A DNA stretch of 64,000 nucleotides from Vibrio tritonius (lineage in GTDB: Bacteria; Pseudomonadota; Gammaproteobacteria; Enterobacterales; Vibrionaceae), in NCBI RefSeq assembly GCF_001547935.1, contig NZ_AP014635.1, positions 1,302,001 to 1,366,000 of the forward strand, written 5' to 3'. Below are positions 11,039-20,802 of this stretch, in pieces (position 1 is the first letter of the stretch; every line of letters begins with the position of its first letter). Both the position numbers and the translations under genes were made by a program. The notes below the pieces were generated by a model that searched no databases, was not told where the DNA came from, and was given only the letters and a program-made list of their open reading frames with translations.

Positions 11039-11902
11039 ATGAAGCGAGTCTTATTGTTCTTAGCAACTAACCTAGCTGTCGTGCTGGTGTTGAGTGTTGT
11101 TCTGAATATTGTTTACGCGGTCACTGGTATTCGTTCAGGCAGTTTGTCTGGGTTGCTGGTGCTAGCCGCAGTATTTGGTTTTGGTGGCTCTTTTATCTCG
11201 CTACTCATGTCAAAACGTATCGCTTTGATGTCGGTTGGCGCGACGGTAATTGAAAGTCCACGCAATGAGATGGAGCACTGGTTAGTTCAAACCGTCTCTC
11301 GTCAAGCTCAGCAAGCAGGTATCGGCATGCCGACGGTTGCAATTTATGATGCTCCGGACATGAACGCGTTTGCTACAGGAGCGAAACGTAACGATTCATT
11401 GGTGGCGGTTTCTACAGGCCTCCTGCACGGTATGACTCGAGATGAAGCAGAAGCCGTACTCGCCCATGAAGTTAGCCACATTGCCAACGGTGACATGGTA
11501 ACCATGACCTTAATGCAAGGTGTGGTGAACACCTTTGTGATTTTCTTGTCACGCGTGATTGCCAATCTGATTGCAAATCGTGACAACGAAGAAGGGGAAG
11601 GCACCAACACCATGGCTTACTTTGCTATCTCGATGGTATTGGAGTTGGTGTTTGGTTTCCTCGCAAGCTTTCTTACCATGTGGTACAGCCGCCATCGCGA
11701 ATTCTATGCGGATGCCGGCTCTGCGCAGTTAGTGGGTAAGCAGAAGATGATTGCTGCTCTGGAACGTTTAAAGCAGAGCCAGGAATCGCAGCTTGAGGGT
11801 TCGATGATGGCCTTCGGTATCAATGGCAAGCGTAGTATTACTGAGTTGCTGATGAGTCACCCACCACTAGATAAACGTATCGACGCTTTACGTCGCCTAT
11901 AA
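11039..11902 (+). CDS. htpX: protease HtpX (membrane M48 metalloprotease)
   Basis: Inner-membrane zinc protease that helps degrade misfolded membrane proteins alongside FtsH. 287 aa, typical length. Two N-terminal hydrophobic segments (~4-26 and ~33-55), HEVSH at residues 143-147, two further membrane segments (~155-175 and ~190-215), and the third zinc ligand E221 in [10 protein letters not shown]. The ATG at 11039 follows CTGGAGAAA. Monocistronic with its own terminator. In E. coli, htpX is induced by CpxR and heat; I could not identify such a site here. Confidence 0.96.
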   Translation: MKRVLLFLATNLAVVLVLSVVLNIVYAVTGIRSGSLSGLLVLAAVFGFGGSFISLLMSKRIALMSVGATVIESPRNEMEHWLVQTVSRQAQQAGIGMPTVAIYDAPDMNAFATGAKRNDSLVAVSTGLLHGMTRDEAEAVLAHEVSHIANGDMVTMTLMQGVVNTFVIFLSRVIANLIANRDNEEGEGTNTMAYFAISMVLELVFGFLASFLTMWYSRHREFYADAGSAQLVGKQKMIAALERLKQSQESQLEGSMMAFGINGKRSITELLMSHPPLDKRIDALRRL

Positions 11903-11919
11903 TCGAGTTTTATTCTCAT

Positions 11920-11949
11920 AAAACCAGCCATAATGGCTGGTTTTTTTTT
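11920..11949 (+). terminator. terminator of htpX
   Basis: AAAACCAGCCAT - A - ATGGCTGGTTTTTTTTT, a long perfect stem with a T tract. Confidence 0.93.
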
Positions 11950-11999
11950 GATCTTTTTTCGCCAAGTTTCGTATGAAAATACTGTCTTCAATAAGGAAG

Positions 12000-12150
12000 G
12001 ACTCAGCGCTTTTTTAGTAAGCACTGGTCCAGCTCAATGACAGAAGGAATGGTCACTTCCTTGCAAGGTGGATTAACGATGAATTCAAATCAGTACCTTG
12101 CCTAAGACTGAATACGGTCCAACTGAAACAGCATTTTGAGGGCACTTGGA
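12000..12150 (+). repeat. decayed, internally deleted relative of the 266-bp element
   Basis: CAGCTCAATGACAGAAGGAATGGTCA matches the left-arm apex, then the sequence jumps to ATTCAAATCAGTACCTTGCCTA and CTGAAACAGCATTTTGAGGGCACTTGG of the right arm. It precedes the intact copy at 12280. Confidence 0.7.
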
Positions 12151-12279
12151 TTGAAAACACGAGTAGAAAAAATTTATCCCCTACAGTGTTGAGTTGTAAA
12201 AGCCGCTTTGTAAGTGTGGTTTTTTGTCACAAGTCATTGAATTTACTTTGTAGGATAAGGTGCTGTGAACTACATTTAA

Positions 12280-12545
12280 TATACCCAAATGACCTCAAGA
12301 TGCAGACTTCAGAGCTTCATCAACGAGCACAGGTCAAGCTCAATGACGGAAGGAATGGTCATTCCCTTTTAACGTCATTGGGCGCAGAAATGGGCTTGTT
12401 GATGAGCTCCCAAGGGGCGAGTTGTATTCGCTCCTATGCTGCGTTACCGATTTTCTACGTAGAATAACTATGTATTCAAATCGGTGCCTTGCCTATAAGC
12501 GAATACATTCTCGCTGAAACCGCATCTTGAGGTTACTTGGGTATA
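12280..12545 (+). repeat. 266-bp palindromic intergenic element, copy 2
   Basis: Full-length copy from TATACCCAAATGACC to TTACTTGGGTATA, in the same orientation as copy 1 and differing by scattered substitutions. It sits just before the lipid operon, so either that operon's promoter is upstream and the element is transcribed into its leader, or the promoter lies in the ~50 bp after it. An open frame running through it (12186-12467) is an artefact of the repeat. Confidence 0.95.
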
Positions 12546-12596
12546 AGATAAAGCTGACTATAATTTGAAAAAATGTTAACGAGGCATGAGGCGAAA

Positions 12597-13019
12597 ATGG
12601 ATGTTCATTCTGTTGCGGCGTTTTATCAGCGTCTAGACAAAACAACGTTAGGTGAGCTTAGTCAGATTTACCATCCAAATATCGAGTTTCAGGATGCTGC
12701 ACACCGTATGGTGGGGCTTGAGTCACTACAACATTACTTCCAAGAACTGTACCAAAATGTGAATCAGTGTCGTTTCCAGATTGGTGATGTTTTTTCCCAC
12801 CCCGAAGGCGGCATGATTACTTGGGAAATGGAATTGTCTCATCCCAAACTCAAGCGCGGTAAATTAGTGACGGTTGCGGGCGTTTCTCACCTCAAATTTG
12901 CCGATGGCAAGGTTATTTATCATCGCGATTATTTTGACTTGGGCGAGATGGTATATGAACACATTCCTGTACTTGGTCATCTGATTCGCACCATTAAACA
13001 GAAGCTAGGACAGTCATGA
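12597..13019 (+). CDS. NTF2/SnoaL-like domain protein
   Basis: 140 aa from the ATG at 12597 (GAGGCGAAA before it); the frame is open to another ATG at 12573 without a better ribosome site. The pattern is that of the NTF2-like alpha+beta barrel: FYQRLDKTTLGELSQIYHPN, FQDAAHRMVG, then alternating strands ending in YHRDYFDLGEMVYEHIP. Such proteins bind small hydrophobic ligands or act as isomerases or cyclases; the ligand is unknown. It is the first gene of an eight-gene operon and overlaps the next start (ATGA), so it probably acts in the same lipid pathway. Confidence 0.8.
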   Translation: MDVHSVAAFYQRLDKTTLGELSQIYHPNIEFQDAAHRMVGLESLQHYFQELYQNVNQCRFQIGDVFSHPEGGMITWEMELSHPKLKRGKLVTVAGVSHLKFADGKVIYHRDYFDLGEMVYEHIPVLGHLIRTIKQKLGQS

Positions 13020-13738
13020 ATATTTTGGTAACAGGCGCTACGTCGGGTATCGGTCAGCAACTCGTCCTTGATTATGCACGTCAGGGACATCAAGTGATCG
13101 CTTGTGGCCGTAATCCATCGGCTTTAGCTGCTTTGGAAGCAGGCAATCAGCAGGTGCATAGCATCGCACTCGATGTAACCAAGCTAGCAGACTGCAAGAT
13201 GGCATTTTCGCAGCTCCCCTTTGTGCCCGATTTGTGGATTTTTAATGCCGGAGTGTGTGAATACATCGATGAAGGGGAATTAGATAGTGCCCTTGTTCGG
13301 CGTGTCATGGACGTGAACTTTTTTGGTGTTGTCCACTGCGTTGAAGCCATGATGCCTTATCTGAAAGAAGGGCAGCACGTAGCGGTGGTTAGTTCAATAG
13401 CAGGGGAGTTAGCTCTACCAAGAGCCGAAGCTTACGGGGCGTCTAAAGCGGCTATCAGTTATCTAATCAAATCGCTTGCATTAGATTGGCATCGTCGTGG
13501 GGTGCTTCTTTCGTTGGTGATGCCTGGCTTTGTCGCCACCCCCTTAACAGACAAAAATGATTTCTCAATGCCAATGATGATTTCGGTGCAAGAAGCATCT
13601 CAGAAAATTCGCCAACATTTGAGTGCACGTAGACGTTTTATTTACCTACCAAAAAGGTTTACCACGTTTTTGCGTTTAGTGGCTTTATTACCTTATGGCT
13701 GGCAACAGAAATTGGTACAGCGTTGGATTTTAAATTAG
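13016..13738 (+). CDS. short-chain dehydrogenase/reductase (SDR)
   Basis: 240 aa classical SDR. The NAD(P) loop TGATSGIG is at residues 6-13, NAG at 77-79, N101, S127, and the catalytic pair Y140/K144 (YGASK) are all present, so it should be an active oxidoreductase. The final ~40 residues are basic and hydrophobic (RRFIYLPKRFTTFLRLVALLPYGW), suggesting membrane association and a lipid substrate. Translationally coupled to the NTF2-like gene upstream; the FAD gene starts 9 bp downstream. The substrate is unknown. Confidence 0.85.
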   Translation: MNILVTGATSGIGQQLVLDYARQGHQVIACGRNPSALAALEAGNQQVHSIALDVTKLADCKMAFSQLPFVPDLWIFNAGVCEYIDEGELDSALVRRVMDVNFFGVVHCVEAMMPYLKEGQHVAVVSSIAGELALPRAEAYGASKAAISYLIKSLALDWHRRGVLLSLVMPGFVATPLTDKNDFSMPMMISVQEASQKIRQHLSARRRFIYLPKRFTTFLRLVALLPYGWQQKLVQRWILN

Positions 13739-13747
13739 GGAGCATGT

Positions 13748-15025
13748 ATGAAAATCGCCATTATTGGTTCAGGAATTTCAGGATTAACCGCTGCGTACTA
13801 CTTGCATCCAAATCACGATATTACACTGTTTGAGGTTAATGATTACATCGGTGGGCACACAGCAACGGTTAATGTTGATTTAGAGGGAAAGGAGTATGCG
13901 GTCGATACAGGGTTTATCGTGTATAACGACCGAACTTACCCCAATTTCATTCGTTTAATGGAAGAATTAAACGTTAAGCGTCGCGCTACTGAAATGAGCT
14001 TCAGTGTCCGCAATGATGGCAATGGGCTTGAATATAATGGTCACTCAATACGCACCTTGTTCGCGCAAAAGCGTAATATCTTTAAACCATCGTTTTATCG
14101 TTTTATCGGGGAGATATTGCGTTTTAATCAGCTAGCTAGAGAAGCGGCGAAAAGCCATAGTCGTTTTTCCACTCTGGGTGAGTTTTTACAAAAGCACGCT
14201 TTTAGTAGCGATTTTTGTGAAAACTATATTTTACCTATGGGGGCGGCTATTTGGTCTTCAACGATGGCGGACATGCGCCAATTTCCACTCGATTTTTTCC
14301 TGCGCTTCTTTCTTAACCACGGCCTGTTGGATGTATTAAATCGTCCGCAATGGTATGTCATTGATGGCGGTTCGAGTAATTATATTCCAGCGTTAACTGA
14401 AAAGTTTGCGGATAAAATACGCCTCAATAGTGCAGTAACTCGCGTGATTCGGGGAAATCTCGGTGTTGAGGTGGTGTCTAAAGGTGTTAAAGAGCGATTT
14501 GATGAGGTTGTTTTTGCTTGTCACAGCAATCAGGCTTTAGCCATGTTAAGTGATGCCTCTGAAGAGGAGCGCTCGCTCTTAAGTGCTATTCGCTATCAAC
14601 CTAATGATGTTGTATTGCATACAGATACAAATTTACTACCTCGGAACAAAAGTGCGTGGGCATCTTGGAATTATTGGCTTGATGGTAGTGCTGAGACTGC
14701 AACTGCTTTACCCGCTGTGACGTACAATATGAATATCTTGCAGCATATTAAAGCGCCTCACACTTTTTGTGTCACGCTCAACAACAGTGCTCGAATTGAC
14801 CCAGCTAAGATTCTACGGCGTTTTGTATACGACCACCCTGTGTTTAGTGTTGAGGCGGTAGCTGCACAAAACAAGCGAGATGTTATTAATGGACAGCATC
14901 ATACTTGGTTTTGTGGTGCTTATTGGTATAACGGCTTTCACGAAGATGGTGTGCGTAGCGCCTTAGATGTTGTTACGGCCATTGAACAGAAATACGCTGA
15001 GAATATTAATCAGGGGGCGGCATGA
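13748..15025 (+). CDS. FAD-dependent amine-oxidase-family oxidoreductase
   Basis: 425 aa. The N-terminal dinucleotide-binding motif GSGISG (residues 7-12) is followed by the second FAD motif DTGFIVYNDRTYPN, typical of the NAD(P)-binding Rossmann/flavin amine oxidase proteins encoded beside DUF1365 and cyclopropane synthase genes. The C-terminal part (WFCGAYWYNGFHEDGVRSALDV) closes the FAD site. In Rhodobacter, related genes take part in furan-fatty-acid formation through desaturation of a methylated acyl chain; that role here is inferred only from family and neighbours. Overlaps the DUF1365 gene by ATGA. Confidence 0.85.
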   Translation: MKIAIIGSGISGLTAAYYLHPNHDITLFEVNDYIGGHTATVNVDLEGKEYAVDTGFIVYNDRTYPNFIRLMEELNVKRRATEMSFSVRNDGNGLEYNGHSIRTLFAQKRNIFKPSFYRFIGEILRFNQLAREAAKSHSRFSTLGEFLQKHAFSSDFCENYILPMGAAIWSSTMADMRQFPLDFFLRFFLNHGLLDVLNRPQWYVIDGGSSNYIPALTEKFADKIRLNSAVTRVIRGNLGVEVVSKGVKERFDEVVFACHSNQALAMLSDASEEERSLLSAIRYQPNDVVLHTDTNLLPRNKSAWASWNYWLDGSAETATALPAVTYNMNILQHIKAPHTFCVTLNNSARIDPAKILRRFVYDHPVFSVEAVAAQNKRDVINGQHHTWFCGAYWYNGFHEDGVRSALDVVTAIEQKYAENINQGAA

Positions 15026-15786
15026 GTTTAAACAGCGTGCTGTTTGTGGGCCAAGTTCGTCATCGACGTTTTACGCCACAGCGTCATGCCTTGAATTATT
15101 CATTATTTATGCCGTGTATTGATTTAGATGAATGGCCTACGCTGATGGGAAGCACTCGCTTACTCGGAGAGCGCTGGTGGCACTGGGCGAGATTTAAGCG
15201 ACAAGATTATGTGGGCGAAGGAGATTTAAAAGCGGCAGTGCAAAAAAAGGTGGCAGAGCTGACAGGAGAGCGCTTGACCGGCAAGGTGATGGCCCTGGTT
15301 CATTTGCGTTATTTTGGTCTCTATTTCAGTCCAGTTAATTTTTATTATGTGTATGACGAACAAAATAATTGGCGTTATCTGCTTGCAGAGGTGAGTAACA
15401 CTCCTTGGAACGAACGGCATTACTATGCTGTGCCTGCAGGTCAGACTGCATCAACTCAATGGCAGCACCCTAAAGCGTTTCACGTTTCCCCGTTTAACCC
15501 GATTAATCAAACCTACCAATGGACTATCCGAGAACCTGATGATCACCTAATGGTTCACTTAGAGTGTTGGCAAGACGAAAAACAGTTTGATGCGACATTG
15601 CAAATGCAAGCTCAGCCTTTTACAGCAAAAAAATTATTGTGGCTATTGGTCAAAACACCGGTTATGAGCGTAAAAGTAATGTTTGGCATCTATTGGGAAG
15701 CGATGAAGTTATGGATAAAAGGGGTTCCAGTACATGACCATCCGGATAAGGAACCACCTCATAATAAGGAGAATCCACCATGTTAA
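15022..15786 (+). CDS. DUF1365 family protein
   Basis: 254 aa. Begins SVLFVGQVRHRRFTPQRHALNYSLFMPCIDLDEW, the conserved N-terminal signature of DUF1365, with LVHLRYFGLYFSPVNFYYVYD and LAEVSNTPWNERHYY in the middle. These proteins are almost always encoded between an FAD oxidoreductase and a cyclopropane-fatty-acyl-phospholipid synthase homologue. The enzyme activity is not established by sequence; an oxygen-dependent step in modified fatty acid synthesis has been proposed for related operons. Overlaps the genes on both sides (ATGA before; 7 bp with the next gene). Confidence 0.88.
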   Translation: MSLNSVLFVGQVRHRRFTPQRHALNYSLFMPCIDLDEWPTLMGSTRLLGERWWHWARFKRQDYVGEGDLKAAVQKKVAELTGERLTGKVMALVHLRYFGLYFSPVNFYYVYDEQNNWRYLLAEVSNTPWNERHYYAVPAGQTASTQWQHPKAFHVSPFNPINQTYQWTIREPDDHLMVHLECWQDEKQFDATLQMQAQPFTAKKLLWLLVKTPVMSVKVMFGIYWEAMKLWIKGVPVHDHPDKEPPHNKENPPC

Positions 15787-17021
15787 GTACTTCTTCAGTG
15801 GCCGTTATTCGACCGCTAAACAATTGGCAGAAAGGTGCGAGACGTACCATTTTACGAGGGCTCAACCGTTTAAAACATGGCCAGCTCACACTGATTGAGC
15901 GTTTTTGTGAATCTGAGCCGGCAGTAGAAATGACGTTTGGCGAGTGCAAAGGTATGACTGCGCAGATAGTCGTATCAAGCCCCGATTTCTACTGTCGTAT
16001 ATTACGAGGCGGAAGTATTGGCGGCGCTGAATCGTATATTGATAACGAATGGGATAGTCCCGACCTTACCGCGGTGATTGAATTGGTCGCTGCAAACCAG
16101 AGCTGGCTTGATAAATTGGAAGCTCAAACGGGATTTGTAAAACGTTTTGTCTCTAAATTAGGGCATTGGCTTAATCGGAATACAGTGAAGCAGGCTAAAC
16201 AAAACATTCTGGCTCACTACGATTTAGGTAATGACCTTTACCAAACCTTTCTGGATAAGGAGATGCTTTATTCAAGCGCTTGTTACGAAACAGCAGCAGA
16301 CAGTTTAGAGCGGGCACAAATCAACAAAATGGAGCGGCTTTGCCAGCAGTTACAACTGCAACAAGATGATCATGTGGTTGAGATTGGAACTGGGTGGGGC
16401 GGCATGGCGATTTATATGGCTCGTCAATACGGTTGTAAAGTGACCACAACCACTATTTCTGATGCTCAATATGACTATGCTTGCCAAAGAGTTGCGGAGC
16501 AAGGGTTAGGGCACCAAATTACTGTTCTTAAACAAGACTATCGTTGTTTGGAAGGGCAATTCGACAAATTAGTCTCCATTGAAATGATTGAAGCCGTGGG
16601 GCAGCGCTATTTACCTGATTACTTGCGCTGTTGCCAATCACTGCTTAAGCCGGGTGGCATTATGGCGCTGCAAGCCATTACTATTGCCGATCAGCGAGTT
16701 GACTATTACGCTCATAATGTTGATTTTATCCAGAAATACATTTTCCCCGGCGGTTTTTTACCGTCGGTGACTTACCTCGCACACACTCTTACCAAACAGA
16801 CGGATTTCGTTATTCGGCAGTTACATGACTTTGGTTTCGATTATGCTGCAACCCTTAAGGAGTGGCGAGCACGTTTTGAACATGCTCTGCCACAAATTAG
16901 TACGTTGGGATATCCCCCCGAGTTTATTCGACTGTGGCGTTTTTACTTTTGCTATTGTGAGGGTGGTTTTCGCGCGCGCTCAATATCTGTGGTTCATTTG
17001 ACTTTAACTCGCCCGGATTAG
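15780..17021 (+). CDS. cyclopropane-fatty-acyl-phospholipid synthase family methyltransferase
   Basis: 413 aa. An N-terminal lipid-binding region is followed by a SAM-dependent methyltransferase domain with VVEIGTGWGG (residues 199-208), C168 in YSSACYE, E268 in SIEMIEAVG, and a conserved C-terminal FYFCYCEGGF. It would transfer a methyl group to the double bond of unsaturated acyl chains already in phospholipid. In E. coli Cfa this gives cyclopropane rings; in the operon-type homologues near DUF1365 it can instead give methylated acyl chains. Which reaction applies here cannot be told from sequence. Overlaps the DUF1365 gene by 7 bp. Confidence 0.9.
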   Translation: MLSTSSVAVIRPLNNWQKGARRTILRGLNRLKHGQLTLIERFCESEPAVEMTFGECKGMTAQIVVSSPDFYCRILRGGSIGGAESYIDNEWDSPDLTAVIELVAANQSWLDKLEAQTGFVKRFVSKLGHWLNRNTVKQAKQNILAHYDLGNDLYQTFLDKEMLYSSACYETAADSLERAQINKMERLCQQLQLQQDDHVVEIGTGWGGMAIYMARQYGCKVTTTTISDAQYDYACQRVAEQGLGHQITVLKQDYRCLEGQFDKLVSIEMIEAVGQRYLPDYLRCCQSLLKPGGIMALQAITIADQRVDYYAHNVDFIQKYIFPGGFLPSVTYLAHTLTKQTDFVIRQLHDFGFDYAATLKEWRARFEHALPQISTLGYPPEFIRLWRFYFCYCEGGFRARSISVVHLTLTRPD

Positions 17022-17030
17022 GTCACGATA

Positions 17031-17594
17031 ATGGACCATTGTAGCCGTTGTCACATTGACCCCAAATTGGACACTAAGCGCTTTATTTTATATTCCGTTT
17101 GGTTCGATATCATTTGGGTTAGTGCCGTGATTGGGCAAGATAATTGGCAATGGCTAACGTGGCTGTTGGTGGTTGTGAGCTGGGTTGTTGTTAGTTGGCG
17201 CTGTAGGCAAGATCCTTATCCGGTTTTGCTTTTTATGGTCTCAATTGCGGCGATAGGTATTACAGTAGACTGGCTCAATAGTGAATTCGGCCTACTGTCC
17301 TTTTCAAGTTCGGGAATACCTTATTGGCTGGTTGCGTTATGGTGCGGTTTTAGTTGGTATCTTCTTTGTTTAACCTCGTTAGGCGCTAAATGGTCGTTCA
17401 CGATTTGGGTTCTGTTTGGAGCTTTAGGTGGGGCCAGCAGTTATTTTGGCGGTGCACGTTTAGGTGCGGTGATATTGCCTTTAGGGACCCTAGAGAGCAT
17501 AGCGATTTTAGTAATTGAATGGGCGTGTCTTTTTGTTGGGGTGAGATTATGGTGGTACCGATGGTCAAGTCGTTACATTGTCGCATCGCTTTAA
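17031..17594 (+). CDS. DUF2878 family inner-membrane protein
   Basis: 187 aa and very hydrophobic, with about five or six membrane segments (for example DNWQWLTWLLVVVSWVVVSW and AILVIEWACLFVGVRLWWY). The opening FILYSVWFDIIWVSAVIG is typical of DUF2878. No catalytic motif is visible. It starts 9 bp after the methyltransferase gene and overlaps the next gene by 46 bp, so it belongs to the same operon; a structural or lipid-handling role in the membrane is inferred. Confidence 0.8.
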   Translation: MDHCSRCHIDPKLDTKRFILYSVWFDIIWVSAVIGQDNWQWLTWLLVVVSWVVVSWRCRQDPYPVLLFMVSIAAIGITVDWLNSEFGLLSFSSSGIPYWLVALWCGFSWYLLCLTSLGAKWSFTIWVLFGALGGASSYFGGARLGAVILPLGTLESIAILVIEWACLFVGVRLWWYRWSSRYIVASL

Positions 17595-18091
17595 CGCTGA
17601 TATTTGGGTGCCTGTTGTTCGGAAAAAGTGCTGTTGCGAGAGAAACTTGGACTGCGTGGCCTACCGTAGGGCAGGCCGAGTTTACTTGGTTGTGGTTCGA
17701 TGTTTACCAATCCACGTTACGCACGCCAGATGGGCATTTTCATGGGCTATCATCTGACTTAACGTTGGAGATCCGTTATCAACGGCAAATCAGCGCCGCG
17801 CAACTACTGGATGCAACAGAAAAACAATGGGTTGCTATGGGGTACTCAGAGGAATCGATAAATAACTGGCTAGCGAGCTTATCGCAACTTTTCCCCACAG
17901 TTTCTGTCGACGATACACTCTATTTTGTCTTACTACGAGACCATGGGAGTCTCTACTTTTCTCAACAAGGCCAGTCTCCGCAATTGATCGGTGATGTTCA
18001 TGATATTGATCTTTGCCACGCTTTTCTTTCGATATGGCTTGGGGTGAAAACGCAATATCCAAATTTACGTAAACAGCTCATTGGAGAATAG
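17549..18091 (+). CDS. chalcone-isomerase-like periplasmic protein
   Basis: 180 aa from the ATG at 17549, chosen because GGGGTGAG lies three bases before it; the start overlaps the end of the DUF2878 gene. It has a signal peptide (IALTLIFGCLLFGKSAVA), then the chalcone isomerase-like fold pattern: VGQAEFTWLWFDVYQSTLRTPDG, ALEIRYQ-type strand, and the late SIWLG segment. Bacterial members bind fatty acids rather than flavonoids. Its place in a lipid operon fits export or binding of a fatty-acid-like ligand. Followed at 2 bp by the DUF3833 lipoprotein. Confidence 0.8.
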   Translation: MVVPMVKSLHCRIALTLIFGCLLFGKSAVARETWTAWPTVGQAEFTWLWFDVYQSTLRTPDGHFHGLSSDLTLEIRYQRQISAAQLLDATEKQWVAMGYSEESINNWLASLSQLFPTVSVDDTLYFVLLRDHGSLYFSQQGQSPQLIGDVHDIDLCHAFLSIWLGVKTQYPNLRKQLIGE

Positions 18092-18093
18092 CG

Positions 18094-18669
18094 ATGACCA
18101 GATGTTTGACTTATACACCGCGCTGGGTGTCTATAGTGCTTGTTGTTGCAATGGCGCTTATCCTGACCAGTTGTAGCGCTGATATAGAGGATTACCAAGG
18201 AACATCACCCAAGTTCGAGCTGTTTGACTATTTTTCCGGTGAGAGCGAAGCATGGGGAATGGTTCAAGATTATAGTGGACAGCAAACAAGGCGGTTTCAC
18301 GTTAAATTAAACGGTGTAGTCAAGCAAAATCAATTGATTTTGGATGAGCAGTTTGTTTATGACGATGGCGAAACAGAGCGTCGAGTTTGGACTATCACTC
18401 GGGGTAATGATGGTCGGTATATTGGTACCGCAAACGGGGTGATTGGAAAGGCGATAGGTGAAGAAGTTGGTAATGCATTACGCTGGCAATACCGTTTTCA
18501 CCTTAAAACAGAATCCTATGATATTGACGTCGATTTCGATGATTGGCTGTACAGGCAAGATGAATTGCATTTATTCAATACAACGACAATTTCTAAATGG
18601 GGGGTTACCTTAGGTAAAGTGACGCTGTTTTTTGCGAAAAAACCACTGGATTCATCAGCTAAAGAGTGA
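18094..18669 (+). CDS. DUF3833 lipoprotein
   Basis: 191 aa. A hydrophobic leader ends in the lipobox LTSC (cysteine ~28), so it should be lipid-anchored in the envelope. The body shows the DUF3833 pattern (FELFDYFSGESEAWGMVQDYSG, then DYDGETERRVW-like strands and ending KWGVTLGKVTLFFAKK), which resembles a lipocalin-like beta barrel. Last gene of the eight-gene operon; together with the chalcone-isomerase-like protein it may move or shield the lipid product. A terminator follows at 18689. Confidence 0.82.
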   Translation: MTRCLTYTPRWVSIVLVVAMALILTSCSADIEDYQGTSPKFELFDYFSGESEAWGMVQDYSGQQTRRFHVKLNGVVKQNQLILDEQFVYDDGETERRVWTITRGNDGRYIGTANGVIGKAIGEEVGNALRWQYRFHLKTESYDIDVDFDDWLYRQDELHLFNTTTISKWGVTLGKVTLFFAKKPLDSSAKE

Positions 18670-18688
18670 GTTGTGAAAGAGTGGCATT

Positions 18689-18714
18689 AAAAAAGGGAGC
18701 AATAGCTCCCTTTT
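18689..18714. terminator. bidirectional terminator between the lipid operon and purB
   Basis: AAAAAAGGGAGC - AAT - AGCTCCCTTTT; A and T tracts on both sides let it serve both convergent operons. Confidence 0.88.
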
Positions 18715-18734
18715 GCACTCTTAATTTCGGATAA

Positions 18735-20126
<1,392 letters not shown>

Positions 20127-20165
20127 TTAAGAGTGAGAGTGAAAAAGAATACGCGCCAACATCAA

Positions 20166-20783
20166 TTAGATTCTCTTTAGAATTAATTGCGCCTGTTCAA
20201 CCATTTTTTTACGGCCGAAAATCAGGTGGCGACGTTTACCACCAACCTGACGCCAAAGTACAGCGCAGCGAATGCCGGCAAGCAGCAAGGCGCGCACTTT
20301 GTGTTGGTTAGCAGTTTGTTGTAATACAGAAGGTGTACCAGTGACTTGAATACGCGGACCAATGGGGCTGATCACATCAAGGTAAACACTGGCGAGGTTA
20401 CTGATCATTTGATCTTCAAATAGGTCAAAGTGAGCAGTTTGACGCTCGAGCATATCTAAACGATCGCTCAATTGAGATAGGGCGTCAGGACGACGAGTAA
20501 GCTTACGTTCAAGAGCCATCAGGCTGATGATATAGCGGGTAATTTCGCTACCCGATGGCGTGCTGTCTATGCCTTTAACCATACAGTTGAGGCCAACTCG
20601 CAAGTTGGCCTCATTGCCAAAGACGTTAATCGTGTCTTTAGGGTTCATACATAGCACTGAACGGAGTGAAACTTCAAACGCGTCTGAATCACATTGACCG
20701 TCTCTTGCAACTTGCTGTACCAAGGCGACAGCCTGGCACATTCCTGCAAAAGCAATGGTACGATCGTAAGGTGTGTTAGCCAC
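20166..20783 (-). CDS. hflD: high frequency lysogenization protein HflD
   Basis: 205 aa all-helical protein of the HflD family, peripheral to the inner membrane. Typical segments are [19 protein letters not shown] at the N-terminus, [13 protein letters not shown] in the middle, and [19 protein letters not shown] near the C-terminus. In E. coli it binds phage lambda CII and favours lytic growth; its role in the host is unclear. The gene sits between mnmA (19 bp upstream) and purB, the conserved gammaproteobacterial order. Confidence 0.95.
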   Translation of the reverse strand: MANTPYDRTIAFAGMCQAVALVQQVARDGQCDSDAFEVSLRSVLCMNPKDTINVFGNEANLRVGLNCMVKGIDSTPSGSEITRYIISLMALERKLTRRPDALSQLSDRLDMLERQTAHFDLFEDQMISNLASVYLDVISPIGPRIQVTGTPSVLQQTANQHKVRALLLAGIRCAVLWRQVGGKRRHLIFGRKKMVEQAQLILKRI

Positions 20784-20802
20784 GTATTAACTCCTAAGTT
20801 AG

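Noticed and set aside
12186..12467. 93-aa open frame before the lipid operon
   Set aside because: Most of it is the same repeat-derived peptide; the extra N-terminus has no ribosome site.
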